Below, piece by piece: positions 37,501-46,154 of a DNA stretch of 64,000 nt. Each line of letters starts with the position of its first letter. The stretch's first letter is position 1. The stretch comes from Chromatocurvus sp046260765. GTDB lineage: Bacteria > Pseudomonadota > Gammaproteobacteria > Pseudomonadales > Halieaceae. A program made the position numbers and the translations under genes. Under the pieces are notes generated by a model. It did not search any database, was not told the origin of the DNA, and worked only from the letters and a program-made list of their open reading frames with translations. Location: contig JBHEOO010000001.1 in the NCBI GenBank assembly GCA_046260765.1, positions 77,443 to 141,442 of the forward strand, read 5' to 3'.

Positions 37501-38388
37501 CCGCGGCGAAGCGGATTGACCCATTGGGATTTTGAGGATCTGCCGGTGCAGTGGCATTTCACCCAATCAGGTATGGACATCGTCGCCTATCCCGCGCTGG
37601 TCGACTGCGGCGATAGCGTGGCCATAGAGCTGTTCGATTACGCGGATGAGGCCTGGCTGTCGCATCGGTTGGGGCTGGCGCGGCTGCTCCAGCTGGCCCT
37701 GTCGCGGCCGGTCAAGCAACTGCGCAAGCAGCTGCTTCGCGGCAACGAGAATCAGCTGATGCTGGCGACTGCAGGTTTGGAGCGTGATGTCCTTGTGGAT
37801 GAACTGCTGGCGTCGATTGTGCTCAACGCCAGTGGTCTCTGGGGCGGTGAGTGTCGCAGTGAAAGCGTGTTCCGCGACGCACTGCGCGAGGGCAGCAGGC
37901 GTCTGGTTAGCGTAGCCCAGGAGATCGAGCAGATCATCACCAACACCCTGAGGCCGCTGGCGGCTCTGCGACCGCGCCTGACCCGGGAGGCGACTGCCTG
38001 GCCAGAAGCAGCCAGAGATGTGGAGCAGCAGCTGGCAGATCTGCTTCGTTCCGGGTTTCTCCTTGAGACCCCACAGACGACACTGGCGCAGTTTCCGCGG
38101 TATCTCAAAGCCTGCGAGGTTCGCGTGGAGAGAATGGCAGCGCAGCCGCAGAAGGATGCCCAGTGCCAGGCACTGCTTGAGCGTTTGCGTGAGCCGCTGG
38201 AGCTCGCGCGTGAGCGACGCTCAGGTCTTTTGCTCTGCAGTGAGGATGCCGCTCGCTACTGGCTGATGCTGCAGGAATTCCGGGTGTCTCTGTTCGCGCA
38301 GCATCTGGGTACCTCGCAGCCGGTATCGGAAAAACGCCTGCGGCGGCAATGGCAGGCCGTAGAAGAAGCGCTTAGAGGGTGGAATTAA
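34546..38388 (+). CDS. hrpA: ATP-dependent RNA helicase HrpA (DEAH box)
   Basis: A 1280-residue DEAH-box helicase of the HrpA length class, implicated in ribosome rescue in E. coli. Walker A is GETGSGKTT (43-51) and the DEAH motif IIDEAHERS lies near residue 140; SAT appears in ITSATID. The helicase C-terminal part has the QRQGRCGR motif VI, followed by the HA2/OB-fold region and the long C-terminal DUF3418 domain typical of HrpA. The start is ATG 34546 without an obvious ribosome site. It is a stand-alone gene, with mlaA about 100 bp downstream. Confidence 0.95.
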   Translation: MHKPEKAPRDIPPITYPEALPVAQLRRDIAQAIATHQVVVVAGETGSGKTTQLPKICLELGRGRVKRIGHTQPRRLAARNVAQRIGEELSTPPGELVGYQVRFQDTIGDATAVKLMTDGILLAELQRDRQLSQYDTLIIDEAHERSLNIDFILGYLRQLLPRRPDLKLIITSATIDVERFAEHFKGAPIIQVPGRSFPVETHYIERPADQLNERDRQDDILEQLRLIRDGYYGSRGDILVFLPGEREIRELAHALRGEPGLETLPLYARLSQAEQARVFNPGKQSGLRVVLATNVAETSLTVPGIRYVVDPGDARISRYSARSRIQRLPVEPVSRASADQRQGRCGRVAAGVCLRLYSEQDYLQRPAYTDPEILRTNLAAVVLQMLYLRLGDVQDFPFIEPPDPRMVREGYRLLNELGAVDRRNRLTALGKQLARLPVDPLLGRMILAAQSDGVVAEVLVIASALAVQDPRERPAEKQQQADQAHARFRHPRSDFLAWLNLWRYYEDQRQLLSQNQLRKLCQREFLSFTRMREWRDIHRQLSIACRQQGIAVPALAFVSTDAVSAGEAPGGDAPGSDNVDTVTRASRAANAAVDYAGVHKALLSGLLANIAQRDEGREYLAARNRKVQVFPGSVLHAKPAPWLVAAEIVETRKVYARTAAAIEPAWLLHINPHLLKRHHYEPRWQKAQGRVVATERVTLFGLTVSDGKPVHYGPIDPVVSRELMLREGLVSGRWRSPPGFLRHNLALIDEISDLEARTRRRDILVDEEALYRFYDERVPSDIFTAAALARWAKRNDSADAQLRASRDLLLANDPGAAVGDLFPDHIDWEGVAYPLSYEFDPGGARDGVSVTVPVALMNRVPRHRFDWLVPGLLREKCIALLRALPKATRKHFVPAPDVIDAVLPGLAPEDVPLCEALAQALNRRGGARVSAADWPADCLEAFYSANIKVVDEQGAVMGEGRDLAALIDRFRDQTALEVSATGEAGPRRSGLTHWDFEDLPVQWHFTQSGMDIVAYPALVDCGDSVAIELFDYADEAWLSHRLGLARLLQLALSRPVKQLRKQLLRGNENQLMLATAGLERDVLVDELLASIVLNASGLWGGECRSESVFRDALREGSRRLVSVAQEIEQIITNTLRPLAALRPRLTREATAWPEAARDVEQQLADLLRSGFLLETPQTTLAQFPRYLKACEVRVERMAAQPQKDAQCQALLERLREPLELARERRSGLLLCSEDAARYWLMLQEFRVSLFAQHLGTSQPVSEKRLRRQWQAVEEALRGWN

Positions 38389-38489
38389 CGACTGCCGTGA
38401 GACGTCTATCGGTTCACACGCGAGACGCGCACTCACCCGCGCCCCGTGCTATTCTACGGTGCGAAAAAAGGAGGATAGAAACAGAAAAA

Positions 38490-39197
38490 ATGCTGTTGAG
38501 AGCACTTTTGGCAACGTTGTTGATGGTATGTGCCAGCGCCAGCGCAGAAGCCCGTAACGATGATCCACTCGAGGCAATCAATCGACCCTTGTTCGTAATG
38601 AATGATGTGCTTGATCGAGGCGTGCTCAAGCCGGTAGCACGGGGTTATGACCGCGTCGTGCCGAGACCCGCAAAAACAGGTGTTTCGAATTTTTTCGGCA
38701 ACCTTCTGGATGTGACCAACACCCTGAATTCCCTGCTGCAGTGGCAGCTTGGTGATGCCGGTACCAGCGCTGGTCGCGTGTTGGTGAATTCCACACTGGG
38801 AATGTTCGGGCTGTTCGATGTTGCCGCCGACATGGGCATTAAGCGCGCGCGCACTGACTTTGGCCAGACCCTCGCTGTGTGGGGAGCCCCGGAGGGTCCC
38901 TACCTCATGGTTCCGCTACTGGGTCCACGCACACTGCGCAGCGGCACCGGCACGGTGTTTGACACACTGGCTTCGCCCATCACACAGGTGGATCAGGTGG
39001 CGTTTCGCAACAGCACGTTTTTCCTGGAACTGGTGAGTCTACGCGCACAGTTACTGGAAGCAGATCAGCTGATTTCGGGTGATCGCTATATTTTCGTGCG
39101 TGATGCCTACCTGCAGCAGCGCCGCGCATTCATCAGCGGTGGCCAGGTTCAGGATGATTTCTCGGAATACGAGGACGACTGGGCTGAAGAGTTCTGA
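38490..39197 (+). CDS. mlaA: MlaA (VacJ) family outer-membrane phospholipid-trafficking protein
   Basis: A 235-residue protein that removes phospholipids from the outer leaflet of the outer membrane with the Mla transporter. The family core is clear: DPLEAINRPLFVMNDVLDRGVLKPVARGY near the N-terminus, NFFGNLLDVTNTLNSLLQ, VNSTLGMFGLFDVA and the 'WGAPEGPYLMVPLLGP' block. The N-terminus is a signal sequence, but the expected lipobox reads LMVC, with Val before Cys instead of Gly/Ala/Ser, so lipidation is doubtful; cleavage after ASA is the alternative. Start ATG 38490 has AAGGAGGA about 15 nt upstream. Confidence 0.9.
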   Translation: MLLRALLATLLMVCASASAEARNDDPLEAINRPLFVMNDVLDRGVLKPVARGYDRVVPRPAKTGVSNFFGNLLDVTNTLNSLLQWQLGDAGTSAGRVLVNSTLGMFGLFDVAADMGIKRARTDFGQTLAVWGAPEGPYLMVPLLGPRTLRSGTGTVFDTLASPITQVDQVAFRNSTFFLELVSLRAQLLEADQLISGDRYIFVRDAYLQQRRAFISGGQVQDDFSEYEDDWAEEF

Positions 39198-39315
39198 GCG
39201 CGTAGTCGCAGCGAGTGGAAAAGTGTGAATTGTTACCCAAACCCAATCCTTCTGCTTGTCTGTACGAATCTGGCGGCGTAGTGTCCGTTTACGTGTTCCA
39301 GCAAAGAGCCCCAGG

Positions 39316-40497
39316 ATGACACACAGCGGCAAGGTGCTGGTCATCGACAACGACCCCGACCGTGCGAGCCGCTTGATGCGTCTTGTTGAAGGCGCCGGTT
39401 TTACCGCCGAATCCGCGGAAGATGTCGCCAATGCATCCCCGACGCTCAGCGAGGCCAGCGAGCTCGATGTCATTCTCAGTGATCTGGATCTCGAGGATGC
39501 AAGCTGGGGTGATACCTCTCGCACACTGACTGAAATGAACGTTGTTGTTCCAGTGATCATGTTCAGCGACGAAGCGACCGCAGAAAATATGATGGCGGCA
39601 CTCAGGCTCGGCGCAAGCGATTTCTTTCGTCGCCCCGTAGACAACCCCGAGGCCCTGTTTCAGTCGATGGATCGTTGTGTTCGGCAGCGCCAGATGAGTC
39701 GCGAGCTCCGGCAGTCCCGTCGCCGTCTGGAGCGCACTAACCGAGAGCTGAACAGCACTGTCCGGGTGCTGGAGCAGGACCAGCAGGCCGGTCGACAGGT
39801 GCAGATGAAGATGCTGCCGGCAACGCCCCTCGTTCTGGGGGATTATGTTTTCAGCCACACCGTTATCCCGTCGTTATATCTCAGTGGCGACTTCACTGAC
39901 TATTTTACGGTCGGCATTGACTGCGTGGTGTTTTTCATGGCGGATGTGTCCGGTCATGGCAGCTCGTCGGCCTTTGCGACAGTGCTGCTGAAAAATCTGT
40001 TCGCACGCAAGCGGTCCGACTTCCTGCGCCGCAGTGATCCGACCGTGCTGTCGCCAGTCAAGATGCTGGAGCTTGCAAACAAGGAACTTCTCGACCTCGG
40101 GGCAGACAAATTCGCTACGATGATTGTTGCGGTTCTGGATATGGTGGCAAATCGACTGACTTACAGCATTGCGGGACATCTGCCGCTGCCGGTCCTGGTG
40201 TCGGGGCGCGGCGCGGAGTACCTGGGCGGCGGGGGAACAGCTGTCGGCATGATGCGGGATTCCGACTTCAACCAGCAGACAATCGATCTTCCGGACACGT
40301 TTATGCTCGCTCTGTTTTCAGATGGCATACTGGAAATTCTCCCCCCCAGGAACCTGATAGAGAAGGAGGAGTTCTTTCTGGACGTTTTTCGTCACGAGGA
40401 CGAGTCACCCGCTAAACTCGTCACGCGCCTGGGTCTCGACTCTGTGGAAACAGCCCCTGACGACATAGCGGCGCTGTTCCTGAGCAAAAGGTTGTGA
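39316..40497 (+). CDS. Response regulator with PP2C (SpoIIE-type) phosphatase domain, HsbR/RsbU-like
   Basis: A 393-residue partner-switching phosphatase. Residues 1-125 are a receiver domain with acidic pocket DND (11-13), phospho-acceptor Asp56 (VILSD) and Ser84. The lysine normally found before Pro107 is Arg (FFRRP). A Gln/Arg-rich coiled coil spans about 112-155. The PP2C domain follows, with metal-binding motifs SGDF, MADVSGHGSSSAF, FSDGILE and DDIAAL. HsbR and CrsR usually carry an additional C-terminal kinase domain, which is absent here. The STAS gene starts 1 nt after the stop, so it is the probable substrate. Confidence 0.87.
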   Translation: MTHSGKVLVIDNDPDRASRLMRLVEGAGFTAESAEDVANASPTLSEASELDVILSDLDLEDASWGDTSRTLTEMNVVVPVIMFSDEATAENMMAALRLGASDFFRRPVDNPEALFQSMDRCVRQRQMSRELRQSRRRLERTNRELNSTVRVLEQDQQAGRQVQMKMLPATPLVLGDYVFSHTVIPSLYLSGDFTDYFTVGIDCVVFFMADVSGHGSSSAFATVLLKNLFARKRSDFLRRSDPTVLSPVKMLELANKELLDLGADKFATMIVAVLDMVANRLTYSIAGHLPLPVLVSGRGAEYLGGGGTAVGMMRDSDFNQQTIDLPDTFMLALFSDGILEILPPRNLIEKEEFFLDVFRHEDESPAKLVTRLGLDSVETAPDDIAALFLSKRL

Positions 40498-40498
40498 C

Positions 40499-40984
40499 AT
40501 GACCCAGGGCCGTGTTTTGGCAGCCACTCAGGGCGGTGCCTACGTGCTACGACTCACCGGGGATGTGCGCATGACCCTGTGTACGTCTATCGACGAATAC
40601 ATCACGCAGATGCTCGAGGATCCTGCTTTTGCGAGCGTGTGGATAGATCTGTGTGATGTCGAGGGCCTGGACAGCACCACTCTCGGGCAGCTCGCCCGCC
40701 TTGCCCAGCGGGTCCATTCACTTCACGGGTTTCGACCGGCAATTTACAGCTGCGACGGTGGCATCAATCGATTGCTGCATAGCATGGGCTTCCAGCGCCT
40801 GTTCGAATTGCATGAGGACGCGTGCAACGACAGTGCTTTTGCCGTTGAAGATATACCGCTGGTGCCCGGCAGCGAGGACGCGGTAAAAGACCGGGTCATT
40901 GAGGCACATCATGCCTTGATGGGTGTCAGTGACGAAAATGCCGAGCGCTTCCGCGACCTGATGGCCGTACTCGAGGCGTCCTGA
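40499..40984 (+). CDS. STAS-domain anti-sigma factor antagonist, HsbA-like
   Basis: A 161-residue protein with an N-terminal STAS fold (about 10-105). The phosphorylatable loop reads VEGLDSTTLGQLARLA (Ser59, Thr60, Thr61), the position of the regulatory Ser in SpoIIAA/HsbA-type proteins. The last 50 residues are a helical extension beginning after DIPLVPGSEDAVK, as in HsbA. In Pseudomonas and Shewanella the homologous pair controls FlgM/sigma factors or RpoS through a partner switch; whether that applies here is inferred. It overlaps nothing, and is 1 nt from the phosphatase gene. Confidence 0.86.
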   Translation: MTQGRVLAATQGGAYVLRLTGDVRMTLCTSIDEYITQMLEDPAFASVWIDLCDVEGLDSTTLGQLARLAQRVHSLHGFRPAIYSCDGGINRLLHSMGFQRLFELHEDACNDSAFAVEDIPLVPGSEDAVKDRVIEAHHALMGVSDENAERFRDLMAVLEAS

Positions 40985-41437
40985 CTATCCTGAAGCATTG
41001 GCCGCGGAGAGTTTCGCCCTGATATAGTCCTCGTGGGCGACGTACACAAGGTCGGCGACGCGGCGGATCAGGTGCTCCTCGTATTTGTCCACATCGCCGT
41101 CGGCATAGGCAACACGCCACATATCGCCGATGAGCTGAGTTTTCTGCGCCGGCGTGAAATGATCATTTACCGTGCGCGTAAACTGGTAAAGCGACGTTGC
41201 CGCATCCACCTCCGCATTGGCCAGGCGCAGTAACTCCTCCACTTCCTCATCGGTCAGATCCAGACTGCCTTGAAGCATTGCGGTCATTGAGGTTTCTTCA
41301 ATGCCGTCCTGTGTGAAGTCGGCCCGGGCCGTCTCTATCAACAACGCGGCAGCGGCGAGATGGCGGCGATGCTCAAGCGTGATATCGTCGTTGTCCGGCG
41401 TGTTGATTTCAAACAGTGAAGAGAGTGCCTTTATCAT
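40985..41437 (-). CDS. TerB-family protein
   Basis: A 150-residue all-helical TerB-like protein (HRRHLAAAALLIETARADF, DLTDEEVEELLRLANAEVD, MWRVAYADGDVDKYEEHLIRRVADLV), including the Asp/Glu-rich metal-site pattern ADGDVDKYE. TerB proteins were named for tellurite resistance, but most stand-alone copies have unknown roles. Its stop is adjacent to the convergent STAS gene end, and its ATG overlaps the transaldolase stop by 4 bp, so it is translationally coupled to tal. Confidence 0.85.
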   Translation of the reverse strand: MIKALSSLFEINTPDNDDITLEHRRHLAAAALLIETARADFTQDGIEETSMTAMLQGSLDLTDEEVEELLRLANAEVDAATSLYQFTRTVNDHFTPAQKTQLIGDMWRVAYADGDVDKYEEHLIRRVADLVYVAHEDYIRAKLSAANASG

Positions 41438-42387
41438 GTCTGGCTGATGACCTTTTCCAGTTTTACCTGATCGGTGATGAAATTGCGGATGCCCTCGGCG
41501 AGCTTTTCCGTGGCCATGGCGTCCGCATTAAGTCCCAGACGGAAGCTCGGCGCTGTGGGTGCAATGCGAGGTTCCTCGCTCACCGCGTTGTCCGGACTCA
41601 GCTGTCGAGGCAGTTCGCCCGTGTCCTGCGCCAGCTCCTCGAGTAGCGCTGGACTGATGGTCAGCCTGTCGCAGCCGGCGAGTGCTTCAATCTGGCCGGC
41701 GTTGCGAAAGCTGGCGCCCATCACCGCCGTGTTGTAGCCGTGATGCTTGTAGTACGCATAAATGCGGCGCACCGATTGCACGCCCGGATCGTCATCGGCG
41801 CTTGCCATGGTCAGATCCGAATTGGCTTTATACCAGTCAAGAATACGGCCCACGAAGGGCGAAATCAGATAGGCGCCGGCGTCAGCGCAGGCAACTGCCT
41901 GGTCGAAACCGAATAGCAGGGTAAGGTTGCAGTTGATGCCCTCGCGTTCGAGTTCGGCCGCGGCGCGTATGCCTTCCCAGGTAGATGCGATTTTTATCAG
42001 CACCCGTTCACGGGCAATACCTGACTCCTCGTAAAGCCCGATAAGCCGCCTTGCACGCTCCAGGGTGGCCCCGCTGTCAAACGACAGACGCGCGTCCACC
42101 TCCGTGGAAATGCGTCCCGGTATCAGCGCAAGGATCTCCCGACCCACGTCCACCGCAAAGCGGTCGCAGCAGTTGGCCAGCTGTTGTGCATCGTCGCCGC
42201 CGAGTTCTGCCGCCCAGGCCCGTGCCTGCTGCATCAGGTTTGCGTAATGGGGCAGTGCGGATGCCTTCAGAAGAAGCGATGGGTTGGTGGTTGCATCGAT
42301 GGGTTGATAGCGGCGAATGGCGTCAATGTCCCCGGTGTCGGCGACAACCTCCGTCATCGTGCGCAGCTGGTCGAGCTTGGATGTCAT
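41434..42387 (-). CDS. tal: Transaldolase
   Basis: Transfers a dihydroxyacetone unit between sugar phosphates in the non-oxidative pentose phosphate pathway. The 317-residue protein has the TalB-type N-terminus (MTSKLDQLRTMTEVVADTGD), the IDATTNPSLLLKA motif and the Schiff-base lysine Lys132 (RVLIKIASTWEGI), the same position as in E. coli TalB. ATG 42387 is preceded by GGAGA. It is coupled to terB downstream; dusA lies 46 bp upstream on the same strand. Confidence 0.95.
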   Translation of the reverse strand: MTSKLDQLRTMTEVVADTGDIDAIRRYQPIDATTNPSLLLKASALPHYANLMQQARAWAAELGGDDAQQLANCCDRFAVDVGREILALIPGRISTEVDARLSFDSGATLERARRLIGLYEESGIARERVLIKIASTWEGIRAAAELEREGINCNLTLLFGFDQAVACADAGAYLISPFVGRILDWYKANSDLTMASADDDPGVQSVRRIYAYYKHHGYNTAVMGASFRNAGQIEALAGCDRLTISPALLEELAQDTGELPRQLSPDNAVSEEPRIAPTAPSFRLGLNADAMATEKLAEGIRNFITDQVKLEKVISQT

Positions 42388-42433
42388 GTTCTGTCTCCGG
42401 TCAATCCTGCTTGGGGAGGAGGAGGTACGGCAC

Positions 42434-43414
42434 TCAGGCCGCGACGCCTTGAAGCGCCTGTACCGCATCCTGAAGCACTTGCATGTCGGCGCCCGGCGCG
42501 TGCGCGTTTTCACTGAGGTGGCGACGGTAGCGGCGCGCGCCGGGACGCCCTGTAAACAGTCCCATCATATGCCGCGTAATATGTTTGAGGGCAGTACCCG
42601 AGGCGAGTTCACTCTGTATGTAAGGCAGCATCTGATCCACGACCTGCAGCGGGGTGTCTGCCGGGTCGGTTGCGCCGTAAAAACGTGAATCTACCTGCGA
42701 CAGCAGCCAGGGGTTCTGGTAGGCCTCACGGCCGAGCATGACGCCGTCGACGTGCGCCAGGTGAGTGCCGCAGGCTTCAAAGTCCCGAATGCCACCGTTT
42801 ATGATGATTTCCAGCGCGGGGAAGTCGCGCTTGAGCCGGTACACCCAATCATAATGGAGCGGTGGAATATCGCGATTTTCCTTCGGTGACAGTCCCTGCA
42901 GCCAGGCCTTGCGCGCGTGCACGATGAAGGTTCCGCAGCCGGCACTCGCCACCGGTTCGACAAAAGCGAGCATCTCCTCATAGTGCTGCATGTCATCAAT
43001 GCCGATACGGTGTTTCACTGTAATGGGCAGATCACAGGCCTCGCGCATGGCGGCAACGCCGTCAGCCACACGCTGCGGTTGTGCCATCAGGCAGGCACCG
43101 AAAGCGCCGGACTGCACCCGGTCTGACGGACAGCCGCAGTTGAGGTTGACCTCGTCGTAACCGTAGTCCTGTGCCCAGCGGGCGCAACGAGCGAGATCGG
43201 CGGGATCGCTGCCGCCCAGCTGCAGGGCCACCGGGTGCTCTTCTGCACGAAAAAACAGAAAGCGTTCGCGATCGCCATGAATCAATGCGCCGGTCGTGAC
43301 CATTTCCGTGTAAAGCGGCGCCCGACGGGTGAGCTGGCGCCAGAAGTAGCGGCAATGCCGGTCAGACCAGTCCATCATAGGAGCGATGGTGAATGTGCGA
43401 TCAATCCTCTGCAT
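42434..43414 (-). CDS. dusA: tRNA-dihydrouridine(20/20a) synthase DusA
   Basis: A flavin-dependent enzyme reducing U20/U20a in the tRNA D loop. The 326-residue sequence begins with IAPMMDWSDRHCRYFWRQLTRRAPLYTEM. It carries the FMN-site pattern EVNLNCGCPSDRVQSGAFGACLM with catalytic Cys108, the LPITVKHRIGIDD motif, and the INGGIRD and VDGVMLGREAYQNPW phosphate-binding loops typical of the DusA subfamily. It is the first gene of the dusA-tal-terB set. Confidence 0.95.
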   Translation of the reverse strand: MQRIDRTFTIAPMMDWSDRHCRYFWRQLTRRAPLYTEMVTTGALIHGDRERFLFFRAEEHPVALQLGGSDPADLARCARWAQDYGYDEVNLNCGCPSDRVQSGAFGACLMAQPQRVADGVAAMREACDLPITVKHRIGIDDMQHYEEMLAFVEPVASAGCGTFIVHARKAWLQGLSPKENRDIPPLHYDWVYRLKRDFPALEIIINGGIRDFEACGTHLAHVDGVMLGREAYQNPWLLSQVDSRFYGATDPADTPLQVVDQMLPYIQSELASGTALKHITRHMMGLFTGRPGARRYRRHLSENAHAPGADMQVLQDAVQALQGVAA

Positions 43415-43431
43415 GACGTCAGTATACCGGT

Positions 43432-44490
43432 TCAGGTGAATACCTGTTGGTCCCCGTTGAAAATGACCACATGCTGCAGATCAAAGCGCACCGGCAGAAG
43501 GCTGCCCTTGTCTGCCTTGATATGGCTGGGTGCCAGGCAGGGCACACGCTGCCCGTCCGGCAGGAGCAGCTCGTACAGGAAGTTGGCGCCGCGAAACGCC
43601 CGGTCCGCCACCCGCAGCTGGATTGTGCTGCTCTCGTCATACTCAATGTCATCGGGGCGAATCAGCAGTCGCAGCGTCTGGCCGGGGGCAAATGACTGGG
43701 ATTCCATATCGAGCACGCCAAGGCGGTCGTTCAGTTCGCCGTCGGCGTTTACCGTGACGTCGATCAGGCTGCCGCCGCCGATGAACTCGGCGACAAAGGC
43801 GTTTGCCGGTCTGTGGTAAAGATTGTAGGGCGCGTCTGTCTGGTCGATACGGCCCTCATGCAGCAGGCTGACCCGATCCGCCATGGCGAAAGCCTCATGC
43901 TGGTCATGGGTGACCAGTATGGCCGTCACGCCGTCGGCCTTGAGCAGGTCACGGACCTCTGCGGCCAGCTGGGTGCGCAGTTCGCTGTCCAGACTGGAGA
44001 AGGGCTCGTCCATGAGCAGGATTTCCGGTCCTGGCGCAAGCGCCCGGGCCAGTGCGACGCGCTGCTGCTGTCCGCCAGAGAGCTCATGGGGCCACGCGCC
44101 TGCGCAATCGCCCAGGGACACCATCTTCAGCAGTCGCTCTACACGTGCCCTGCGCTCCTTACGCTGCAGGTGGCGCAGACCAAAGCCAATATTGGCACTG
44201 ACATCGAGATGAGGAAAGAGCGCAAAGTCCTGGAACACCATGCCGACGCGACGCTGTTCCGGACTGACCTGCATGCCCGGCGTGCTGAGGACGCGTCCGC
44301 CGACGGCGATGTGCCCCTCACTGACCGCCTGGAACCCCGCAATGGCACGCAGCAGTGTGGTCTTGCCGCAGCCCGAGGGTCCGAGAAGACAGCCGATCTC
44401 GCCTCTGTCCAGTGAAATGCTGGCGCTGTCTACAGCGGTGAAATCACCGAAGCGTACGCTGACGTCTTTTACATCGAGCTGCTGGGTCAT
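43432..44490 (-). CDS. fbpC: Ferric iron ABC transporter ATPase FbpC
   Basis: A 352-residue ABC ATPase. Walker A is LLGPSGCGKTTLL (about 35-47), the signature is HELSGGQQQRVALARALAPG, Walker B is ILLMDEPFSSLD, and the H-loop reads LVTHDQHEAF. The C-terminal third is a TOBE-like regulatory domain of the CUT1/FbpC group (LRLLIRPDDIEYDESS). The start codon overlaps the permease stop by 4 bp. It is the last gene of the fbpABC operon. Confidence 0.92.
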   Translation of the reverse strand: MTQQLDVKDVSVRFGDFTAVDSASISLDRGEIGCLLGPSGCGKTTLLRAIAGFQAVSEGHIAVGGRVLSTPGMQVSPEQRRVGMVFQDFALFPHLDVSANIGFGLRHLQRKERRARVERLLKMVSLGDCAGAWPHELSGGQQQRVALARALAPGPEILLMDEPFSSLDSELRTQLAAEVRDLLKADGVTAILVTHDQHEAFAMADRVSLLHEGRIDQTDAPYNLYHRPANAFVAEFIGGGSLIDVTVNADGELNDRLGVLDMESQSFAPGQTLRLLIRPDDIEYDESSTIQLRVADRAFRGANFLYELLLPDGQRVPCLAPSHIKADKGSLLPVRFDLQHVVIFNGDQQVFT

Positions 44491-46154
44491 GAAGTGGCGT
44501 TGTCACTGACCATATTCCGGGTAAGAAGGATAACAGGCAGCAGGCCGATGAGCACGATTGCCAGCGCCGGCAGGGCGGCATCAGCCAGGCGCTCGTCCGA
44601 GGCCAGTTCGTGGGCGCGCACCGCCAGTGTGTTGAAATTGAAGGGCCGCAGTATGAGGGTTGTTGGTAACTCCTTGAGTACGTCGACAAAGACCAGCAAA
44701 AGGGCGGTCAACAGGCTGCCGCGCAGCATGGGAATATGAATACGGCGCAGTAGTGAGAGCGGGGGATAACCCAGTGATCGCGCTGACTCGTCGATGCTGG
44801 GCCGTATACGTGCCAGCCCGGATTCCACAGTCTGCAGTGAAACGGACAGAAAGCGCACGACATAGGCGAACACCAGCGCACCGAGCGTACCGCTGAGCAG
44901 CAATCCGGAAGAGATCCCCACATGCTGCCGCAGCCAGCTGTCGACAACGTTGTCGAACCAGGCAAAAGGAATCAACACGCCTACCGCGATAACCGTGCCG
45001 GGTACGGCGTAACCCATACTCACTACACCGTTCGCCGTGGTCTGGGCGAAACCGGGGAAAAGGCGCTTGCCATAGCCGAGGAACAGGGCAAGCACGAGAC
45101 AGCAGGCGGCCGCTATTGCGGCGAGAACAAAGCTGTTGCCTGCAAGCTGCAGGAACGCCGGCTGAGCCGCTCGCGCCGGAGCCTGCATTACCCAGACAGC
45201 CAGTTGGGAGGCGGGGAGCAGAAAACCGGCGATGAGAATCACAGTGGCCAGGCAGATCGCGGCGGCCGCCCGCCACCCACGCAGCGTTATCCGCCGCGGT
45301 GGCTGACGCACGCCTGTGCGGTAAAAACGCAGGCGCCGACGCGACTGACGCTCCAGAATAAATAGCATGAAGACGAACAGCATCAGGAATGCGGCAAGCT
45401 GCGCAGCGGTCTGCAGTTCGCCCAGACCGTACCAGGTGCGGAAGATGCCGGTGGTGAAGGCGCTGACCCCAAAGTAGGCAACGGTGCCGTAGTCGGCCAG
45501 GGTTTCCATCAGCGCCAGGCTGACTCCCGCCGCAATTGCCGGTCGCGCCAGCGGGAGAGCGACCAGGAAAAACGTCGCCGGCAAGGTTTTCCCGAGACTT
45601 CGGCTGGCCTCCAGCACTGCCGTGGACTGTTCCTGGAAAGCGACGCGGACCAGGAGGTAGGTGTATGGGTAAAGCACCAGCGACAGCATGCAGACAGCGC
45701 CGCCCAGCGAACGGATTTCCGGAAACCAGTAGTCACCATAACGCCAGCCAAAGGCATCGCGAAGCAGGCTTTGCACCGGGCCCGCGTAGTCGAGCATGCC
45801 GGTATAGGTGTAGGCAATAATGTAGGCGGGCATTGCCATGGGCAGCAGCAGTGCCCAGCTGAAGAAGCGTCGCCCGGGGAACTCGCACATGGCAGTCAGC
45901 CAGGCTGCGCTGACGCCCAGAAGCAGCGTTCCCGCGCCGACGCCCAGCATAAGCAGGAGCGAGTTGACGACATAGTCGCCGAGCACTGTGTCGATCAGAT
46001 GCTCCCAGGCCGGACTGTAATCGCTGAACAGGCTGCCGATGATCACCAGTATCGGCAGGGCAATGACCAGCGAGGTCGCGAGCATGCCGCCGCGCCACAG
46101 GGAGATGCGGCGCGGCTTCCGGGCAGCGAGGTCTGCGCTTGCAGCTACTTCCAA
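44487..46154 (-). CDS. fbpB: Ferric iron ABC transporter permease FbpB (duplicated type)
   Basis: A 555-residue inner-membrane permease made of two homologous BPD_transp_1 halves with about 12 TM segments in total. EAA-type loops for the ATPase are visible in each half (EASRSLGKTLPATFFLVALPLARPAI and DESARSLGYPPLSLLRRIHIPML). This duplicated architecture is normal for FbpB/SfuB. The start is a TTG inside the end of fbpA (10-bp overlap); the next ATG at 46085 would remove most of the N-terminal tail but not the first TM helix. Confidence 0.91.
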   Translation of the reverse strand: MEVAASADLAARKPRRISLWRGGMLATSLVIALPILVIIGSLFSDYSPAWEHLIDTVLGDYVVNSLLLMLGVGAGTLLLGVSAAWLTAMCEFPGRRFFSWALLLPMAMPAYIIAYTYTGMLDYAGPVQSLLRDAFGWRYGDYWFPEIRSLGGAVCMLSLVLYPYTYLLVRVAFQEQSTAVLEASRSLGKTLPATFFLVALPLARPAIAAGVSLALMETLADYGTVAYFGVSAFTTGIFRTWYGLGELQTAAQLAAFLMLFVFMLFILERQSRRRLRFYRTGVRQPPRRITLRGWRAAAAICLATVILIAGFLLPASQLAVWVMQAPARAAQPAFLQLAGNSFVLAAIAAACCLVLALFLGYGKRLFPGFAQTTANGVVSMGYAVPGTVIAVGVLIPFAWFDNVVDSWLRQHVGISSGLLLSGTLGALVFAYVVRFLSVSLQTVESGLARIRPSIDESARSLGYPPLSLLRRIHIPMLRGSLLTALLLVFVDVLKELPTTLILRPFNFNTLAVRAHELASDERLADAALPALAIVLIGLLPVILLTRNMVSDNATS

